The notes: generated by a model not told the origin, from the letters alone. DNA of 64,000 nucleotides from Bordetella genomosp. 2 (GCF_002261345.1 NZ_NEVT01000006.1:62001-126000); one strand, 5' to 3'. Counted from the stretch's first letter, positions 53,868 through 63,792 are shown. Numbers and translations are program-made.

Positions 53868-55396
53868 GCGGCTTGTCCCAGTTCATCGAGGGCAGCGTCG
53901 ACCCAATAGCGGCCGACGGCGGCAATGTGCAGTTCAATGGTTTCCCCGCCATGCAACTGGTGTACCTCGCTGGGCAGGCTTGCCAGGCCGTTGGTCCATC
54001 GTCGTGCCCGTCCGCGACGGAATTCCGGCTCGTGCAGGCCCGTCCATGCGGGATGACTGAGGTCCAGGTGGCGTGACCCTGCTGCACTGTGGATCACGAT
54101 ATCCGCAAGTGCCACGCCCAATATCCGGCTGTCTTCCAGCGGGAAAAGCGTGGTGTCGCGCGCGCAGGCACTGCGAGATACGATACATAATGGGCTGGTG
54201 GAGATACTTGCCGGCACCGTGGCGCGCCATATCCCGGGCTCGTAGGCTGCCAGGCCGACCGACTGCCTGCCCAATTCCAGGCGTAAGGCTGGGTCAGGCG
54301 ACAAGCCGATGCGAAATCGAGAGGCCGTGTACTGCAATAACCGCTGTCGACACTGCTCCACTGCGTAATGGGGCGCGCATGGTGTGGCAGGATCCGCAAT
54401 CAAGTCCAGCCCTGCCCATGGGATATCCGACAGTTCCATTTCAGGAGGGCGGAAGTAGCAGATTTGGTGGCTATCGGTACCTTGTCTGATCGACTGGCCG
54501 TTGACCAACTGGTTTGCCAACAAGATCTGGTCTCCGTGCCGAACAGGCTGTCCCGGCGCCAACGCAACGCGGCGCAAGGGGATTCCAGGAGCAAGGGCAT
54601 CGGCTTCGAATACCACCGGGGCCAGGCGGGCCCACGTCACGGGCTCTATACAGGCACGCAGCTTCACTGTCGACGACGTGCTGGCGGGTGCATGGGCGAA
54701 GGGGGCATGATCGACCGGAAAAAGCGGGGCAGCGCTATCCACGCGGGTATCGTCCATAGCCGCACAAAGTCCAGATGGTAGAGATTCAATCTCGCCGTGG
54801 GTTGGCATGTTCCAATCGAGATGCGCGGTTTCCAAGCCTTTGACCGAGAGTGCGATGACAGCACCTTGGGCGCCGGCCATGCTGCTTGTACAAGTGCCGT
54901 TGAAGCTTCGCAGGGCGCCGCCCAGATCGCGGATTGCCAACCCGAGTCGGTCACCAGGCGACATGCCGGCGATCTGCAATGGGGGAGGGGACTGTGTTGC
55001 TGCCCAGGCCGCAGTCAGACAACCAGTGCCATTGGCATTGAAAGTGATGGAAAATTCGCTGTGTGGCGCGCTGGCGCTTGCCAGTGCTTCCTCGCTAATA
55101 CCCACGCAGGCATGTGAGGCAACTTCTATGTGCACTCGTGTGCCAGATACCCGACTGTGCCAGCTGGCTATCCAGCCAGTAGCGCCTTCGTCAAGATGTA
55201 TATGGGCCTGGCCGTTCGGTTTGCCTGCATATCTCAATCGCACGTTAGCGGCCGGATGCTTGATCAGCAGGCGGCTGTTCTCATGCAAGGTCACCTCGAC
55301 TGGCGCGTCGTCTTTGCTGTGAGACGGAGCTTTCAGTATTCGGGTTCTAGCGGCTAGTACATTGAACCTGCGGGCTACCGATTGCTGGCGTGTCAT
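53864..55396 (-). CDS. Uncharacterised protein with a degenerate Hint-like domain
   Basis: The 510-residue protein has no signal peptide or membrane helix. Its middle aligns with the Hint protein of this window: residues 257-305 (RLAPVVF... to SIRQ) match residues 255-303 of that protein without gaps, about 16 of 49 identical by eye, including LVNGQSI against LVNGKTI, and the match continues to a shared YF at 314-315. The Hint catalytic Cys has no counterpart, and the SPGHH block reads APGQP, so autocleavage is not expected. The first ~200 residues are beta-rich. It lies between kpsS and two glycosyltransferases and overlaps the next by 4 bases. Its function is unknown. Confidence 0.6.
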   Translation of the reverse strand: MTRQQSVARRFNVLAARTRILKAPSHSKDDAPVEVTLHENSRLLIKHPAANVRLRYAGKPNGQAHIHLDEGATGWIASWHSRVSGTRVHIEVASHACVGISEEALASASAPHSEFSITFNANGTGCLTAAWAATQSPPPLQIAGMSPGDRLGLAIRDLGGALRSFNGTCTSSMAGAQGAVIALSVKGLETAHLDWNMPTHGEIESLPSGLCAAMDDTRVDSAAPLFPVDHAPFAHAPASTSSTVKLRACIEPVTWARLAPVVFEADALAPGIPLRRVALAPGQPVRHGDQILLANQLVNGQSIRQGTDSHQICYFRPPEMELSDIPWAGLDLIADPATPCAPHYAVEQCRQRLLQYTASRFRIGLSPDPALRLELGRQSVGLAAYEPGIWRATVPASISTSPLCIVSRSACARDTTLFPLEDSRILGVALADIVIHSAAGSRHLDLSHPAWTGLHEPEFRRGRARRWTNGLASLPSEVHQLHGGETIELHIAAVGRYWVDAALDELGQAA

Positions 55397-55608
55397 CTGG
55401 CGATATCGTTATATTTGACGAAATTTGAAAGAATGTGTTGTGCGTCGTGCCATGGCCGCCACCACTGTCTCCAGCCATAGCGTGCATTTATACCGCAATA
55501 ATTCAGTCAGAACGAGAGGATCGGCCGGCGGCCGTGTATCTTGCGCGGCACCCGGTTCAGCCGTCCTAGTAAAAATCGCCAAGCGTGCACATTACGCTGC
55601 TGGCTGAT

Positions 55609-56844
55609 TCAAGCAAGTTCCCGCAGCTTTTCTACCGGGCTTTGCCGCATCAGGAGCCGGGGTATCGAGCCGGCGACGCTCATATCGATGCTCTGGCGAC
55701 TATAGAAACCGCCATTGACCTGGGTTGTATGGATGACAGTATTTCGGAACCAGCGAAACAGTCGAGGATCTGGCCGCTTGTTATATCGCCAAAACTCGTC
55801 AAGGGATCCTTGAAACGTCAGCCCCGGCATGTCGTAGATTGCATCGCCCAAGGCAATCAGCGGTTTTGCGTGAACCAGCGCCGATCCTCCTACCGTGCTG
55901 TTCACGGTGACGACGCCGCGAGCATGGTTCAGCAGGGCCGGCAACGCTCCGCTTTCGAGATATACGATGCGTTGGAGGGGTAGGTCGAACTCTGCGCAAA
56001 GGCTTGCAATGATCTTCCGGTAATCCACCAGCCCGATGTCCAGGGGATGATTCTTGATCACCAAAACCGCGTCAGGCCGACAGGCACGGGCAAACGAACT
56101 TATCACCTCGCGCAACAGTTGTTGCATGTCGTCGAATGGGGAATGCAGGCGGATCTGCGTATCACTGTTCAGTTGCAGCGGCAGCAGCCAGAATGGAATA
56201 CGGCCATAGATCAAGTCCTGGATGGCTTGTTCGTCGCGTTTTCTGGTGAGGAGAACGCAAAGTGCCCTGCGTAGATAGTTTGGATATTCAATGGCCGCCG
56301 AGACAGGCGCATGGGTGCGATAGCCGGGATAGCACAGTGGGTTGCGGATCCCGGCAACATGGTAGACGACGTCATGCCACGCGCGCATCAAGAATGCCGA
56401 CGCAAACGACTGCCCATTTCCATAATCCGGAATACCCGGGCCGACACGACGGTACCAGGCTGGATCGCGGGGGAGTTGTGAATGTGCATTTACCCCATCG
56501 CGCTCGAGTGTGATCCAGTAAGGTCGGAAGTACCCTTCCTCGAACACATGGATGGGCAGGCCGCGGGCTCGCGCGAGTTCGATGGCAGGACGATGGAGAG
56601 GACGCTGATCACCGAACACGACGAGATCGGTGTGGCCTTGCCGATCAAACAGTTCGGCATAAAGCGCTGGCAAGCCTTCGGCTCCGGATCGATATGTGCG
56701 CTTATTGCCGTTGTTCCAATACCAGCTATCGCCCGCGTTGAAGTTCACCTTGGTAACGTCATGCTGCGCGGCCAGCAGCGCCTTGCCGAGCCGGCTGAAA
56801 AAGGGCGAACAGACTCCCTGCAGCAATAAGAATCGGCGCTTCAT
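55609..56844 (-). CDS. kpsS: Capsule beta-Kdo transferase KpsS
   Basis: KpsS adds the first Kdo to lyso-phosphatidylglycerol, beginning the linker of group 2-type capsules. The 411-residue protein starts MKRRFLLLQGVCSPFFSRLGKALLAAQHDVTKVNFNAGD. It has VFGDQRPLHRPAIELA, VFEEGYFRPYWITLE, KNHPLD in the second half, and the VTVNSTVGGSALVH donor region. Its start overlaps the kpsC stop by 4 bases. A ~210-bp gap follows before the 510-residue gene, in which I saw no clear element. Confidence 0.88.
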   Translation of the reverse strand: MKRRFLLLQGVCSPFFSRLGKALLAAQHDVTKVNFNAGDSWYWNNGNKRTYRSGAEGLPALYAELFDRQGHTDLVVFGDQRPLHRPAIELARARGLPIHVFEEGYFRPYWITLERDGVNAHSQLPRDPAWYRRVGPGIPDYGNGQSFASAFLMRAWHDVVYHVAGIRNPLCYPGYRTHAPVSAAIEYPNYLRRALCVLLTRKRDEQAIQDLIYGRIPFWLLPLQLNSDTQIRLHSPFDDMQQLLREVISSFARACRPDAVLVIKNHPLDIGLVDYRKIIASLCAEFDLPLQRIVYLESGALPALLNHARGVVTVNSTVGGSALVHAKPLIALGDAIYDMPGLTFQGSLDEFWRYNKRPDPRLFRWFRNTVIHTTQVNGGFYSRQSIDMSVAGSIPRLLMRQSPVEKLRELA

Positions 56845-58850
56845 GGTTTGCGGAACGCTTTGGCGATCAGGCGGCGCAATGGGTGATATCGCGGCTCGTC
56901 ACGCCATTCCAGGAGTTCCTGGAGTGCTCGCTCGACAGTGCAGAAATGGCGGGTCTTGCGGCTGACGTAGGTAGGATACAGAATCAGCGTTGCCGCAACC
57001 AGCTCATCGAGTGTCAAGCGGCGATTCCGCCGCGCCGCGACTTCGCTACTCAATCCACAGTCGCGCGTTAGCCCCCAGCCGGCAAAAAAGGGCTGCCCCC
57101 ATGTCGTCACTGGCAAACCTCGCAGCAGTGCTTCGAATCCGGCGAGTGAGCTCAGTACATGCACTTCATCCACTTGATCCAGAAGCGTATGAAAGGGGAT
57201 ATCTCCGATGACCTCGTCGCACCATTGGTGTGCCTGGGATTCCTCGCTCCCTTGATTGCGCAGACCGGCCAATACATCAGGATGAGGTTTATAAACCAGC
57301 CAGGCGTGGGGATGCGCCTGGCGCACTGCTTGCAGCAGGTCAATGTTGCGCCGAATCCGGTTGGCACCATATTTGATTGCGGCATCGGTCTCGACTTGGC
57401 CGGGTACCAGGATGACGTTGCTAGCATGCGCCGGTCGATGCCACCGCTGCGATTGCTGCAAGTTGTACTTGGTGATGCCTTGTGCCACCAACGCGGCACG
57501 TAGCCGAGCGGCGCGAGAGGTCAGTTCGGCGTCGAACTGGGTGCGGGACAGCAAGAGCTCGAGGTCCGAGGAACTGCGCGCGTCGTAATAGATTCCCGTC
57601 TCGTCGATTACCCACGATAGCGGCCGTATCAGTTCGGCTCCCAATCCTACGGAGCGAATAAACCCGTCTTCGATGCGCAAGACGGCCGCCTGGCTGCCGT
57701 AGCCTCGCTCCGCCAGCTCAGAAGCGTGTTTGTGGCCCCATGTGACCAGTGGCGTGTCCGCCGGCGGGAGCGATGGTAGTGTATTGACGAACGTGATCTC
57801 GCTGCCTGCCAGGAAGTCGCGAACAAAAGTTTGCTTCCATCTCGAAAAGCCGTATGCAAGCATGTTGGGCGCAAAACGCTGGCGTTGTTGACGCTGTAGG
57901 CTTAGCCAAGTCAACACGGTCTCCACTTCGCAGGAGCGATTCGTCTCAGGATCAAAGTACCGTGGGTAATCCACCAGCGATGCATGGACCAACTGCTCCA
58001 ATGTGGCTGCGCCCCTTCGGCCGGGCGCGGGCAACCGATCATGGGTGAGGCCCCAGCCAGCATAAAAGGGCATTCCGTACACATGCACAGGTTTATTCCA
58101 CAACAAGGCTTCGAAGCCAACCTGCGATGTCACGGTATAGACCGCTTGAGCATGTTCTATCAGCGTGGCTGGATGGACTGGTTCCGCAATGATGCAAAGG
58201 CGCGATCGTCCAGCCAGCGCCGCAATATCGAAATGCCCGAGCTTTCTGCCGCTGGCCGCCTCTGGATGCATCTTCAGAACGACGTGGCAATCAGGATGGG
58301 CTGCCAGTGCATCGTTCAACATTGTCGAGAACGCTTTCGCATCCGCCAAGCCTCCCGAGATTGATGCATCGGCGGCCGTTTGGTCTGCGACCAGTACATA
58401 GCGTACAGGCAGCGCGGAAGGTGCCAAATCCCGCGTATGGTTGTACTTCGAAACCCTGCCTTGCTGCCAAGCGCGAATCAATCGCCGGGCACGGGAGACC
58501 TGCGTACTGTCCAAAGGCCGGCCAATCAGCCGTTCCAGGCGGGATGGGCGGGCGGCATCGTAATAGATGCCTTCATCGTCGACCACGACCGAGAGGCTGG
58601 GGCTGGTGCCGTCGCCCAGCGACCGAAGGAAGCCATCCTCCAGCAGCCAACATGGGCGCCGGTGGCGGTTCGCAAGGGTACGGGCACGTTGCCCGCTACG
58701 CTTCAGCCCCCAACCAATGTAGGCGGTATGCTGTTCGCAAGGTAACAAGCCGGCCGTGATGGACACCGGCACACCGAGACGGGCGGACAACTCGGACTGG
58801 CGCCATATGCCCCAGTCCAGCCAATGTACCGCCGCACGCTTCGCCGACAT
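56841..58850 (-). CDS. kpsC: Dual beta-Kdo transferase KpsC
   Basis: KpsC extends the Kdo linker with alternating beta-2,4 and beta-2,7 links. The 669-residue protein is two related transferase modules in tandem. Each has an EDGF(L/I)RS block (first at residues 71-77, second near 395), VV(I)D(D/E)xGIYYDA, RVSKYN/ITKYN, a (K)(M/P)HPE/D region and (Y/F)AGWGLT. Both modules look intact. The gene is 7 bp after wza and overlaps kpsS by 4 bases. Confidence 0.9.
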   Translation of the reverse strand: MSAKRAAVHWLDWGIWRQSELSARLGVPVSITAGLLPCEQHTAYIGWGLKRSGQRARTLANRHRRPCWLLEDGFLRSLGDGTSPSLSVVVDDEGIYYDAARPSRLERLIGRPLDSTQVSRARRLIRAWQQGRVSKYNHTRDLAPSALPVRYVLVADQTAADASISGGLADAKAFSTMLNDALAAHPDCHVVLKMHPEAASGRKLGHFDIAALAGRSRLCIIAEPVHPATLIEHAQAVYTVTSQVGFEALLWNKPVHVYGMPFYAGWGLTHDRLPAPGRRGAATLEQLVHASLVDYPRYFDPETNRSCEVETVLTWLSLQRQQRQRFAPNMLAYGFSRWKQTFVRDFLAGSEITFVNTLPSLPPADTPLVTWGHKHASELAERGYGSQAAVLRIEDGFIRSVGLGAELIRPLSWVIDETGIYYDARSSSDLELLLSRTQFDAELTSRAARLRAALVAQGITKYNLQQSQRWHRPAHASNVILVPGQVETDAAIKYGANRIRRNIDLLQAVRQAHPHAWLVYKPHPDVLAGLRNQGSEESQAHQWCDEVIGDIPFHTLLDQVDEVHVLSSLAGFEALLRGLPVTTWGQPFFAGWGLTRDCGLSSEVAARRNRRLTLDELVAATLILYPTYVSRKTRHFCTVERALQELLEWRDEPRYHPLRRLIAKAFRKP

Positions 58851-58857
58851 GAATAAG

Positions 58858-59988
58858 TCAGAATCGTTGGCCTAGCAGAATTGCTTGCAGAATAGGAGTA
58901 ATAATTTTTTGCCACTCGTAGACTGCTGCATTTGTGACATAAATTGCGTCTTCTGGCTGTACCAGGAATTCCTTCGCCAAGAAAATGGACTCCGGGTTGC
59001 GCATGTTTAGTCGAAAAACTTGGGCGCGCGGGCTCTGAGGGTCTTCCTCGTTGAGGCGGAACACGAAAACCCCGGTCGGGTCGGCCTTTGACTCATCAAG
59101 TCCTCCAACTGCACCGAGTGTTTCCAGTAGACTGGGATTGGCTGATGGAAGATCATGCAGGCCTGGCTGCTTCACCGAACCCATGGCTACGAAGCGCTGA
59201 CGCGCTCGTTCTACAACGATTTCAGAGCGAGGAGGGACCGGCTGGTTTCTACCTTGTAGCAAGTCTTGGTAGCTGTAGGTGTAAACCTTACTGCCGGTAC
59301 GCACTATAACCTTCGCCAAATGCGGCTCAAGCAATGGGCCACCTGCTTGATTAATTGCGTCAAGTAATGTTAGTGGTCCTTGGAGTGCGGAGAAACGCCC
59401 TGGTGATTTGACTGCACCTGCTACAAGCACTGAACCGGACAGATCTCCGACCAGTTCTGCATGCACTTGAGGGTCGATTGCCTTGCCCTTTAGACGCTTC
59501 TGTACGGCGTGCTCCACCTGACCAAGAGTCATGCCAGCAACTTTGATATCCCCGACGTACGGCAGCGATATCTTTCCTGACGCATCCACACGCACCTTGG
59601 GAAATACAGTGCCCCCAGCGCTAAGCGGAGTGAATAGGGCGCCTTCCTGAGCGCTGTCAGAAATCATGATGCCGATGACATCACCGGGAATTAAATAAAC
59701 ATTACTCACCCGCAATTGGGAGACATCAGAGGTTAACGAAGGTGCAGGGGCACGTCCGTAGGTACCAATCGTAGTCGCGGTGATATCGACAACTTCATAG
59801 CGAGGATCGGTGCGTCCTTCTTCGACAGCGATAGTTGCTCGATACGGACCTGCTCCGGACAAGATGCCGCAACCTGCGAGCGATGAGACAAGTAATGCTG
59901 TCGCTACGTTACGACAAACGGTGCGCCAGTACGGAGGCGCCGGCCTCAGTCGGAGTTGTCCGAGTTTTGAAAAATTAGCTGCGTTCAT
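58858..59988 (-). CDS. wza: Outer-membrane polysaccharide export lipoprotein, Wza/KpsD type
   Basis: The 376-residue protein has a lipobox LAGC with Cys40 after a longish basic lead, then the polysaccharide export domain (VYLIPGDVIGIMISD, GTVFPKVRVDASGKISLPYVGDIKVAGMTLGQVE) and SLBB repeats (GSVLVAGAVKSPGRFSALQGPLTLLDAINQAGG, FVAMGSVKQPGLHDLPS). It would form the outer-membrane pore for capsule. It ends AILLGQRF, a possible membrane-spanning tail. GC content is lower than in the core genome. It begins 11 bp after kpsE. Confidence 0.88.
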   Translation of the reverse strand: MNAANFSKLGQLRLRPAPPYWRTVCRNVATALLVSSLAGCGILSGAGPYRATIAVEEGRTDPRYEVVDITATTIGTYGRAPAPSLTSDVSQLRVSNVYLIPGDVIGIMISDSAQEGALFTPLSAGGTVFPKVRVDASGKISLPYVGDIKVAGMTLGQVEHAVQKRLKGKAIDPQVHAELVGDLSGSVLVAGAVKSPGRFSALQGPLTLLDAINQAGGPLLEPHLAKVIVRTGSKVYTYSYQDLLQGRNQPVPPRSEIVVERARQRFVAMGSVKQPGLHDLPSANPSLLETLGAVGGLDESKADPTGVFVFRLNEEDPQSPRAQVFRLNMRNPESIFLAKEFLVQPEDAIYVTNAAVYEWQKIITPILQAILLGQRF

Positions 59989-59999
59989 GGCGTTACTGT

Positions 60000-61118
60000 T
60001 CAGTCGCGATGGTCTTCGATCGTGGCAATTACGAAACGCGCTACACCGTACAGTAGTAGCAGCAACACGAATAAGGTGGCCAAATTGTAAAGACGGTCTG
60101 GGTAGATTGCCCGCTGTGCAAGATTGGGACTGACAACAGTAACTAGGCTGCGTATCTTTTTTGAGGCTTCAATCCGGGCATTTTCTAGCGCGGTCACCGC
60201 AAGCTTATAACTTTCTTCCGCGATGCCCGCATCAATTGTGAGATTCTGAAACCTAGAGGCAATCACGTTTAGCCGATCTCCATCAGCTGCTGACACAAGA
60301 TGTTTCTTCTCGCTATCGAGTTGCTGCTCGATGGCCCGGATTTTTGTGCGTTGCTGCTGAACTTGAGGGCTGGAAGAATTGAGCGCCGAGAGTAGGGCCT
60401 TCAAATGGGCGCGCTCTGTAGTTAGTAAAGTCTCGAGTCCGGCTATAATCTCCGAGCGAGATTGCGCGACGGCATTGGCGTCTAGCAAATTATTAACGCT
60501 TTGGAAGGCAATCAAGTCCTTCTTCTTTTCTTCATAGTTGCGCTTTGCATTTCCCAATTCGACTTCAAAAAATTTCATCTGATCACGAGCGATTTTATGG
60601 GAAATTTCGTTTACAAAACGCTCGCTCTCCTTGAGGATTCCTCCAATCATGTTCTCCGCCAATTGAGCAGTGGGAGCCTGTACCTCAATTTCCAATAACC
60701 CAGTTTGCACATCGAAATGGACCGTTACGATGCGGTTGTAGAACTTAAGCAGGTCTTCAGCGGGTTCATCTTCCGAAATAAAATACAGTGGATCAGTATT
60801 CTGTGTTGAATAAGCCTGGATCCAGTTAAATTCCCTTTGCAGATAGTCCATCATGTCTTTGGACTGTACGAATTCCTGTAAGAAAAGCGTCTCTTCGCGC
60901 GAAGTAGGATTAGTGCCGCCCATAAGAAGAGCTAGACTTGGAATGTTAGCAGCCTGACCGTCTTGAGGTTGGCGAACTACGACTTTGGAGATACTGACAT
61001 ATCTATCCACTGCAAAGAACGCATAGTACAAAGCCACAACGATCATCGGTATTATTACAATATAGATGAATAGTGGGACTTTTTTGAGTTTATCGAGGTT
61101 GATCACCGAGTGCCTCAT
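60000..61118 (-). CDS. kpsE: Capsule export inner-membrane protein KpsE
   Basis: The 372-residue polysaccharide co-polymerase-type protein has an N-terminal membrane helix (about 14-36), a large periplasmic coiled-coil region (heptad-like helices around residues 160-300) and a C-terminal helix (about 343-362). It links the KpsMT ABC transporter to the outer-membrane Wza-type pore. Low GC and AT-rich codons contrast with the core genome. It starts 2 bp after kpsT ends. Confidence 0.88.
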   Translation of the reverse strand: MRHSVINLDKLKKVPLFIYIVIIPMIVVALYYAFFAVDRYVSISKVVVRQPQDGQAANIPSLALLMGGTNPTSREETLFLQEFVQSKDMMDYLQREFNWIQAYSTQNTDPLYFISEDEPAEDLLKFYNRIVTVHFDVQTGLLEIEVQAPTAQLAENMIGGILKESERFVNEISHKIARDQMKFFEVELGNAKRNYEEKKKDLIAFQSVNNLLDANAVAQSRSEIIAGLETLLTTERAHLKALLSALNSSSPQVQQQRTKIRAIEQQLDSEKKHLVSAADGDRLNVIASRFQNLTIDAGIAEESYKLAVTALENARIEASKKIRSLVTVVSPNLAQRAIYPDRLYNLATLFVLLLLLYGVARFVIATIEDHRD

Positions 61119-61120
61119 GG

Positions 61121-61774
61121 TTAAGCTTGGTATGCGTTAATGCCTTCATTAACGTCTTCAAAAACTTCGACTGCTCCATCTTTGACTAGCAGCACTAAAT
61201 TGCAGAGTCGTCGGATTTCTTCCATTGAGTGACTTACCAGGATAACATTCGACTTTTTGAGTTTCTCTGAAAATACTGCGTGAGACTTTCTTTTGAAGTG
61301 CGCATCGCCAACCGACATTATTTCATCGATGAGATAATAGTCAAAATCAAATGCCATGCTTAGGCCAAAGGCCAGTCGCGATCTCATGCCCGACGAATAT
61401 GAGCGAACCGGCTCGTCAAACCATTTCCCAAGATCGGCAAAATCCTGGACATATTGAATCTTATCTCGCATTTCCTCGCGGATTGCGCCGTAGACTCGGC
61501 ATACGAATTTAACATTGTCACGCCCGCTCATGCTTCCTTGAAAGCCGCCACTAAGCCCCACAGGCCAAGAAACACTCCGGTCTGTCACGACACGGCCGAC
61601 GTCGGGCTGATCGACTCCTCCAAGCAAGCGCATTAACGTAGATTTGCCCGCACCATTTCGCCCAATCAATCCGATATTTCGGTTTGGCGGAACCTCAAGG
61701 CTCAGATTCCGAAAAACATAGCGACGCCCGCGAGGAGTCCAATATGATTTAGTGACGTTGCGAAGTTCGAACAT
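61121..61774 (-). CDS. kpsT: Capsule export ABC transporter ATPase KpsT
   Basis: The 217-residue ATPase has Walker A GRNGAGKS (38-45), signature SYSSGM (125-130), Walker B YYLIDE (146-151) and switch His in VSHSMEE. With KpsM it moves the lipid-linked capsule chain across the inner membrane. The short KpsT form lacks the carbohydrate-binding extension found in Wzt. It begins 8 bp after kpsM ends. Confidence 0.92.
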   Translation of the reverse strand: MFELRNVTKSYWTPRGRRYVFRNLSLEVPPNRNIGLIGRNGAGKSTLMRLLGGVDQPDVGRVVTDRSVSWPVGLSGGFQGSMSGRDNVKFVCRVYGAIREEMRDKIQYVQDFADLGKWFDEPVRSYSSGMRSRLAFGLSMAFDFDYYLIDEIMSVGDAHFKRKSHAVFSEKLKKSNVILVSHSMEEIRRLCNLVLLVKDGAVEVFEDVNEGINAYQA

Positions 61775-61782
61775 TATCGAAG

Positions 61783-62562
61783 CTACAGAGCCATGAGTCT
61801 AAAGCGGCGAACGCGATAAATGGCGCAGGCCAAAAACATAAATACAATCGTACACTCGACTACATACATGGCGGATACCCCGTCATATGGCCGGTAGTGT
61901 TTAAAAGTGCTTTCGCGAATTAAATCGACGATATGGAGATACGGGTTCCACAGAATATATTTCATGTATTCTTCGGGAATTCGGTGGAGCGAAAATACGA
62001 TGCCCGAAAGAAAATACAATGGCAAAAACAAAAGCGTCAATACGAATTTCGTCTCCGGGACGGCTTCTGCAATTAATGCGAGCAGAATGCCAAAGGCAAA
62101 CGAAAATACAATTCCCAATCCTAAAAAAGTCAGCCATAAAATAGAATCGTGGATCGCAGTGTCATGCCCGTGCCATGTCAGGCCTATATACAAAAACATG
62201 AACACGATCGCCGAAATACAAAACTCGACTATAGTTCTGGCGGCAAACGCATCTGCCGGCTGAATTTGCTTGTATGAAAAAAGGGACTTGTTCGCATCCA
62301 CGCTATTCATCAACTTAAGCGCAATGTTCTTGAATAGCAGAAAAGGAGCGATCCCCACCAGTAGCCATACAAAGAAGTCATAGCCAATAGAAGTCGCCCC
62401 ACGGAGACTGACGAGCGTCGCGAGAGCGGCCATGTGCGCCATGGGCTCGAGCACCACCCACAGAGCTCCCAGTCGCATCCTGCCAAATCTGCTGCGCATT
62501 TCGCGCAGAACAAGTGCGAACACTACAGATCTTGTTATTTGAAACGGCGATCGTTGGCGCAT
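61783..62562 (-). CDS. kpsM: Capsule export ABC transporter permease KpsM
   Basis: The 259-residue protein has six membrane helices and the ABC-2 permease pattern (LREMRSRFGRMRLGALWVVLEPMAHMAALATLVSL; FLPLYFLSGIVFSLHRIPEEYMKYILWNPYLHIVDLIRESTF). It opens the leftward capsule operon and diverges from a glycosyltransferase gene across 174 bp. The start ATG is at 62562. AT-rich sequence suggests foreign origin. Confidence 0.92.
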   Translation of the reverse strand: MRQRSPFQITRSVVFALVLREMRSRFGRMRLGALWVVLEPMAHMAALATLVSLRGATSIGYDFFVWLLVGIAPFLLFKNIALKLMNSVDANKSLFSYKQIQPADAFAARTIVEFCISAIVFMFLYIGLTWHGHDTAIHDSILWLTFLGLGIVFSFAFGILLALIAEAVPETKFVLTLLFLPLYFLSGIVFSLHRIPEEYMKYILWNPYLHIVDLIRESTFKHYRPYDGVSAMYVVECTIVFMFLACAIYRVRRFRLMAL

Positions 62563-62736
62563 AGGAAGGGGTGAACAGGGCAGAACTGACGCATTCTAAC
62601 GTATCGGTACTGACATGGCACATTCTTTTCCATTAAAATTCACGTCAGAACACATCTTTCTCCCTATAGTCATTTTTTGTTTCGTACACATGGCCTATCA
62701 AGCGACGTGTATCGTATAACTGCAAAGGCCGCTTTG

Positions 62737-63783
62737 ATGTTATTTTTGCGAAATCTTTTTCGGAAATCCACGGTGCGTCGCGTTGACGGAAGGTATGGCG
62801 CATTGAAAGTGGCGCTTATTGCTGACGAGTTGACCACGGCTTCTCTTTCCGTCGAATGCCAGATCCGTAACTTGACGCCACAAAACGCAGTTGAAGTGTT
62901 AAGAACCTGGCGGCCAGATTTGCTTTTTGTCGAGTCCGCGTGGCATGGCTATAGGAATGCATGGAAGTATCAGTTAGCTAGCTATGACGGATTTCCAAAT
63001 CGAAACAACCGCAATCTGAAAAAAACTTTGGACGCTGCGGCAGCCTTGCAAATTCCATCCGTATTCTGGAATAAAGAAGACGGAGTCCATTATGCTCGCT
63101 TTATTGATACGGCCAGTCTGTTTGAAAATGTGTTCACCGTGGATGAGGGATGTTTAGAGCGATACAAACTTGATTTGCCGTCGTACAATCATGTAGGTAC
63201 GCTAATGTTCTCGGTCCAGCCTCGATTTCACTACCTATTGGATGGCAAGCCCACGCAGCGAGGTTTTGGCTGCTTCGTGGGAAGCTATGGCACGCATGTC
63301 CATGCTCGCCGTCGCTACTGGCAGAATATGCTTTTTGAGATGGTAGCCCCCTATGGGCTCCATATATACGACCGCAACTATAGGCGTAAGGCGCAGTGTT
63401 ATCGGTATCCAGTGATGCCTGGCCTGAAAGTATATCGTGGCGTTCCCCATCCCGAGACCGCACAGGTATACAGAAGCTATCGCGTGAACCTAAATGTAAA
63501 TACAGTCGAAAACTCCAGTACAATGTATTCTCGGCGCTTGGCGGAGATTTTGGCGGTGGGGGCGGTAGCAGTTACTACACCATCGCTAGCAGCGCACCAA
63601 CTATTTTCTGATTACTGTTTCATCGTCAATACGCCCGAAGAGCTTGCTGCAGTCCTTGAGGAGGTGAAGGGTAGTGGCTATTCAAAGGCTCAAGAGCGGG
63701 CCCATCACGGTGCCGATATGATTGCTCGTCACCATACTTGGGAACAGCGGTTGGCCCAGATCGAGTGCCTAGGCCTCTTTTAG
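62737..63783 (+). CDS. CgeB-like glycosyltransferase
   Basis: The 348-residue protein resembles the CgeB/DUF3880-type glycosyltransferase family: RPDLLFVESAWHGYRNAWKYQLASYDG, IPSVFWNKEDGVHYARF, and VNLNVNTVENSSTMYSRRLAEILAVGAVAVTTPS near the C-terminus. The sugar is unknown. I prefer the ATG at 62737 (AAAGG lies 8 bases upstream) over a TTG-started frame 60 bases earlier. It is divergent from kpsM and likely opens a second set of capsule genes to the right. Confidence 0.72.
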   Translation: MLFLRNLFRKSTVRRVDGRYGALKVALIADELTTASLSVECQIRNLTPQNAVEVLRTWRPDLLFVESAWHGYRNAWKYQLASYDGFPNRNNRNLKKTLDAAAALQIPSVFWNKEDGVHYARFIDTASLFENVFTVDEGCLERYKLDLPSYNHVGTLMFSVQPRFHYLLDGKPTQRGFGCFVGSYGTHVHARRRYWQNMLFEMVAPYGLHIYDRNYRRKAQCYRYPVMPGLKVYRGVPHPETAQVYRSYRVNLNVNTVENSSTMYSRRLAEILAVGAVAVTTPSLAAHQLFSDYCFIVNTPEELAAVLEEVKGSGYSKAQERAHHGADMIARHHTWEQRLAQIECLGLF

Positions 63784-63792
63784 TATTGAATT

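Noticed and set aside
63561-63570. GGCGGTAGCA, the core of the RfaH ops/JUMPstart element seen near capsule operons
   Set aside because: It lies deep inside the CgeB-like coding region, encodes ordinary Gly/Ala/Val codons, is not in a leader, and no other JUMPstart sequence surrounds it. A chance match is more likely.
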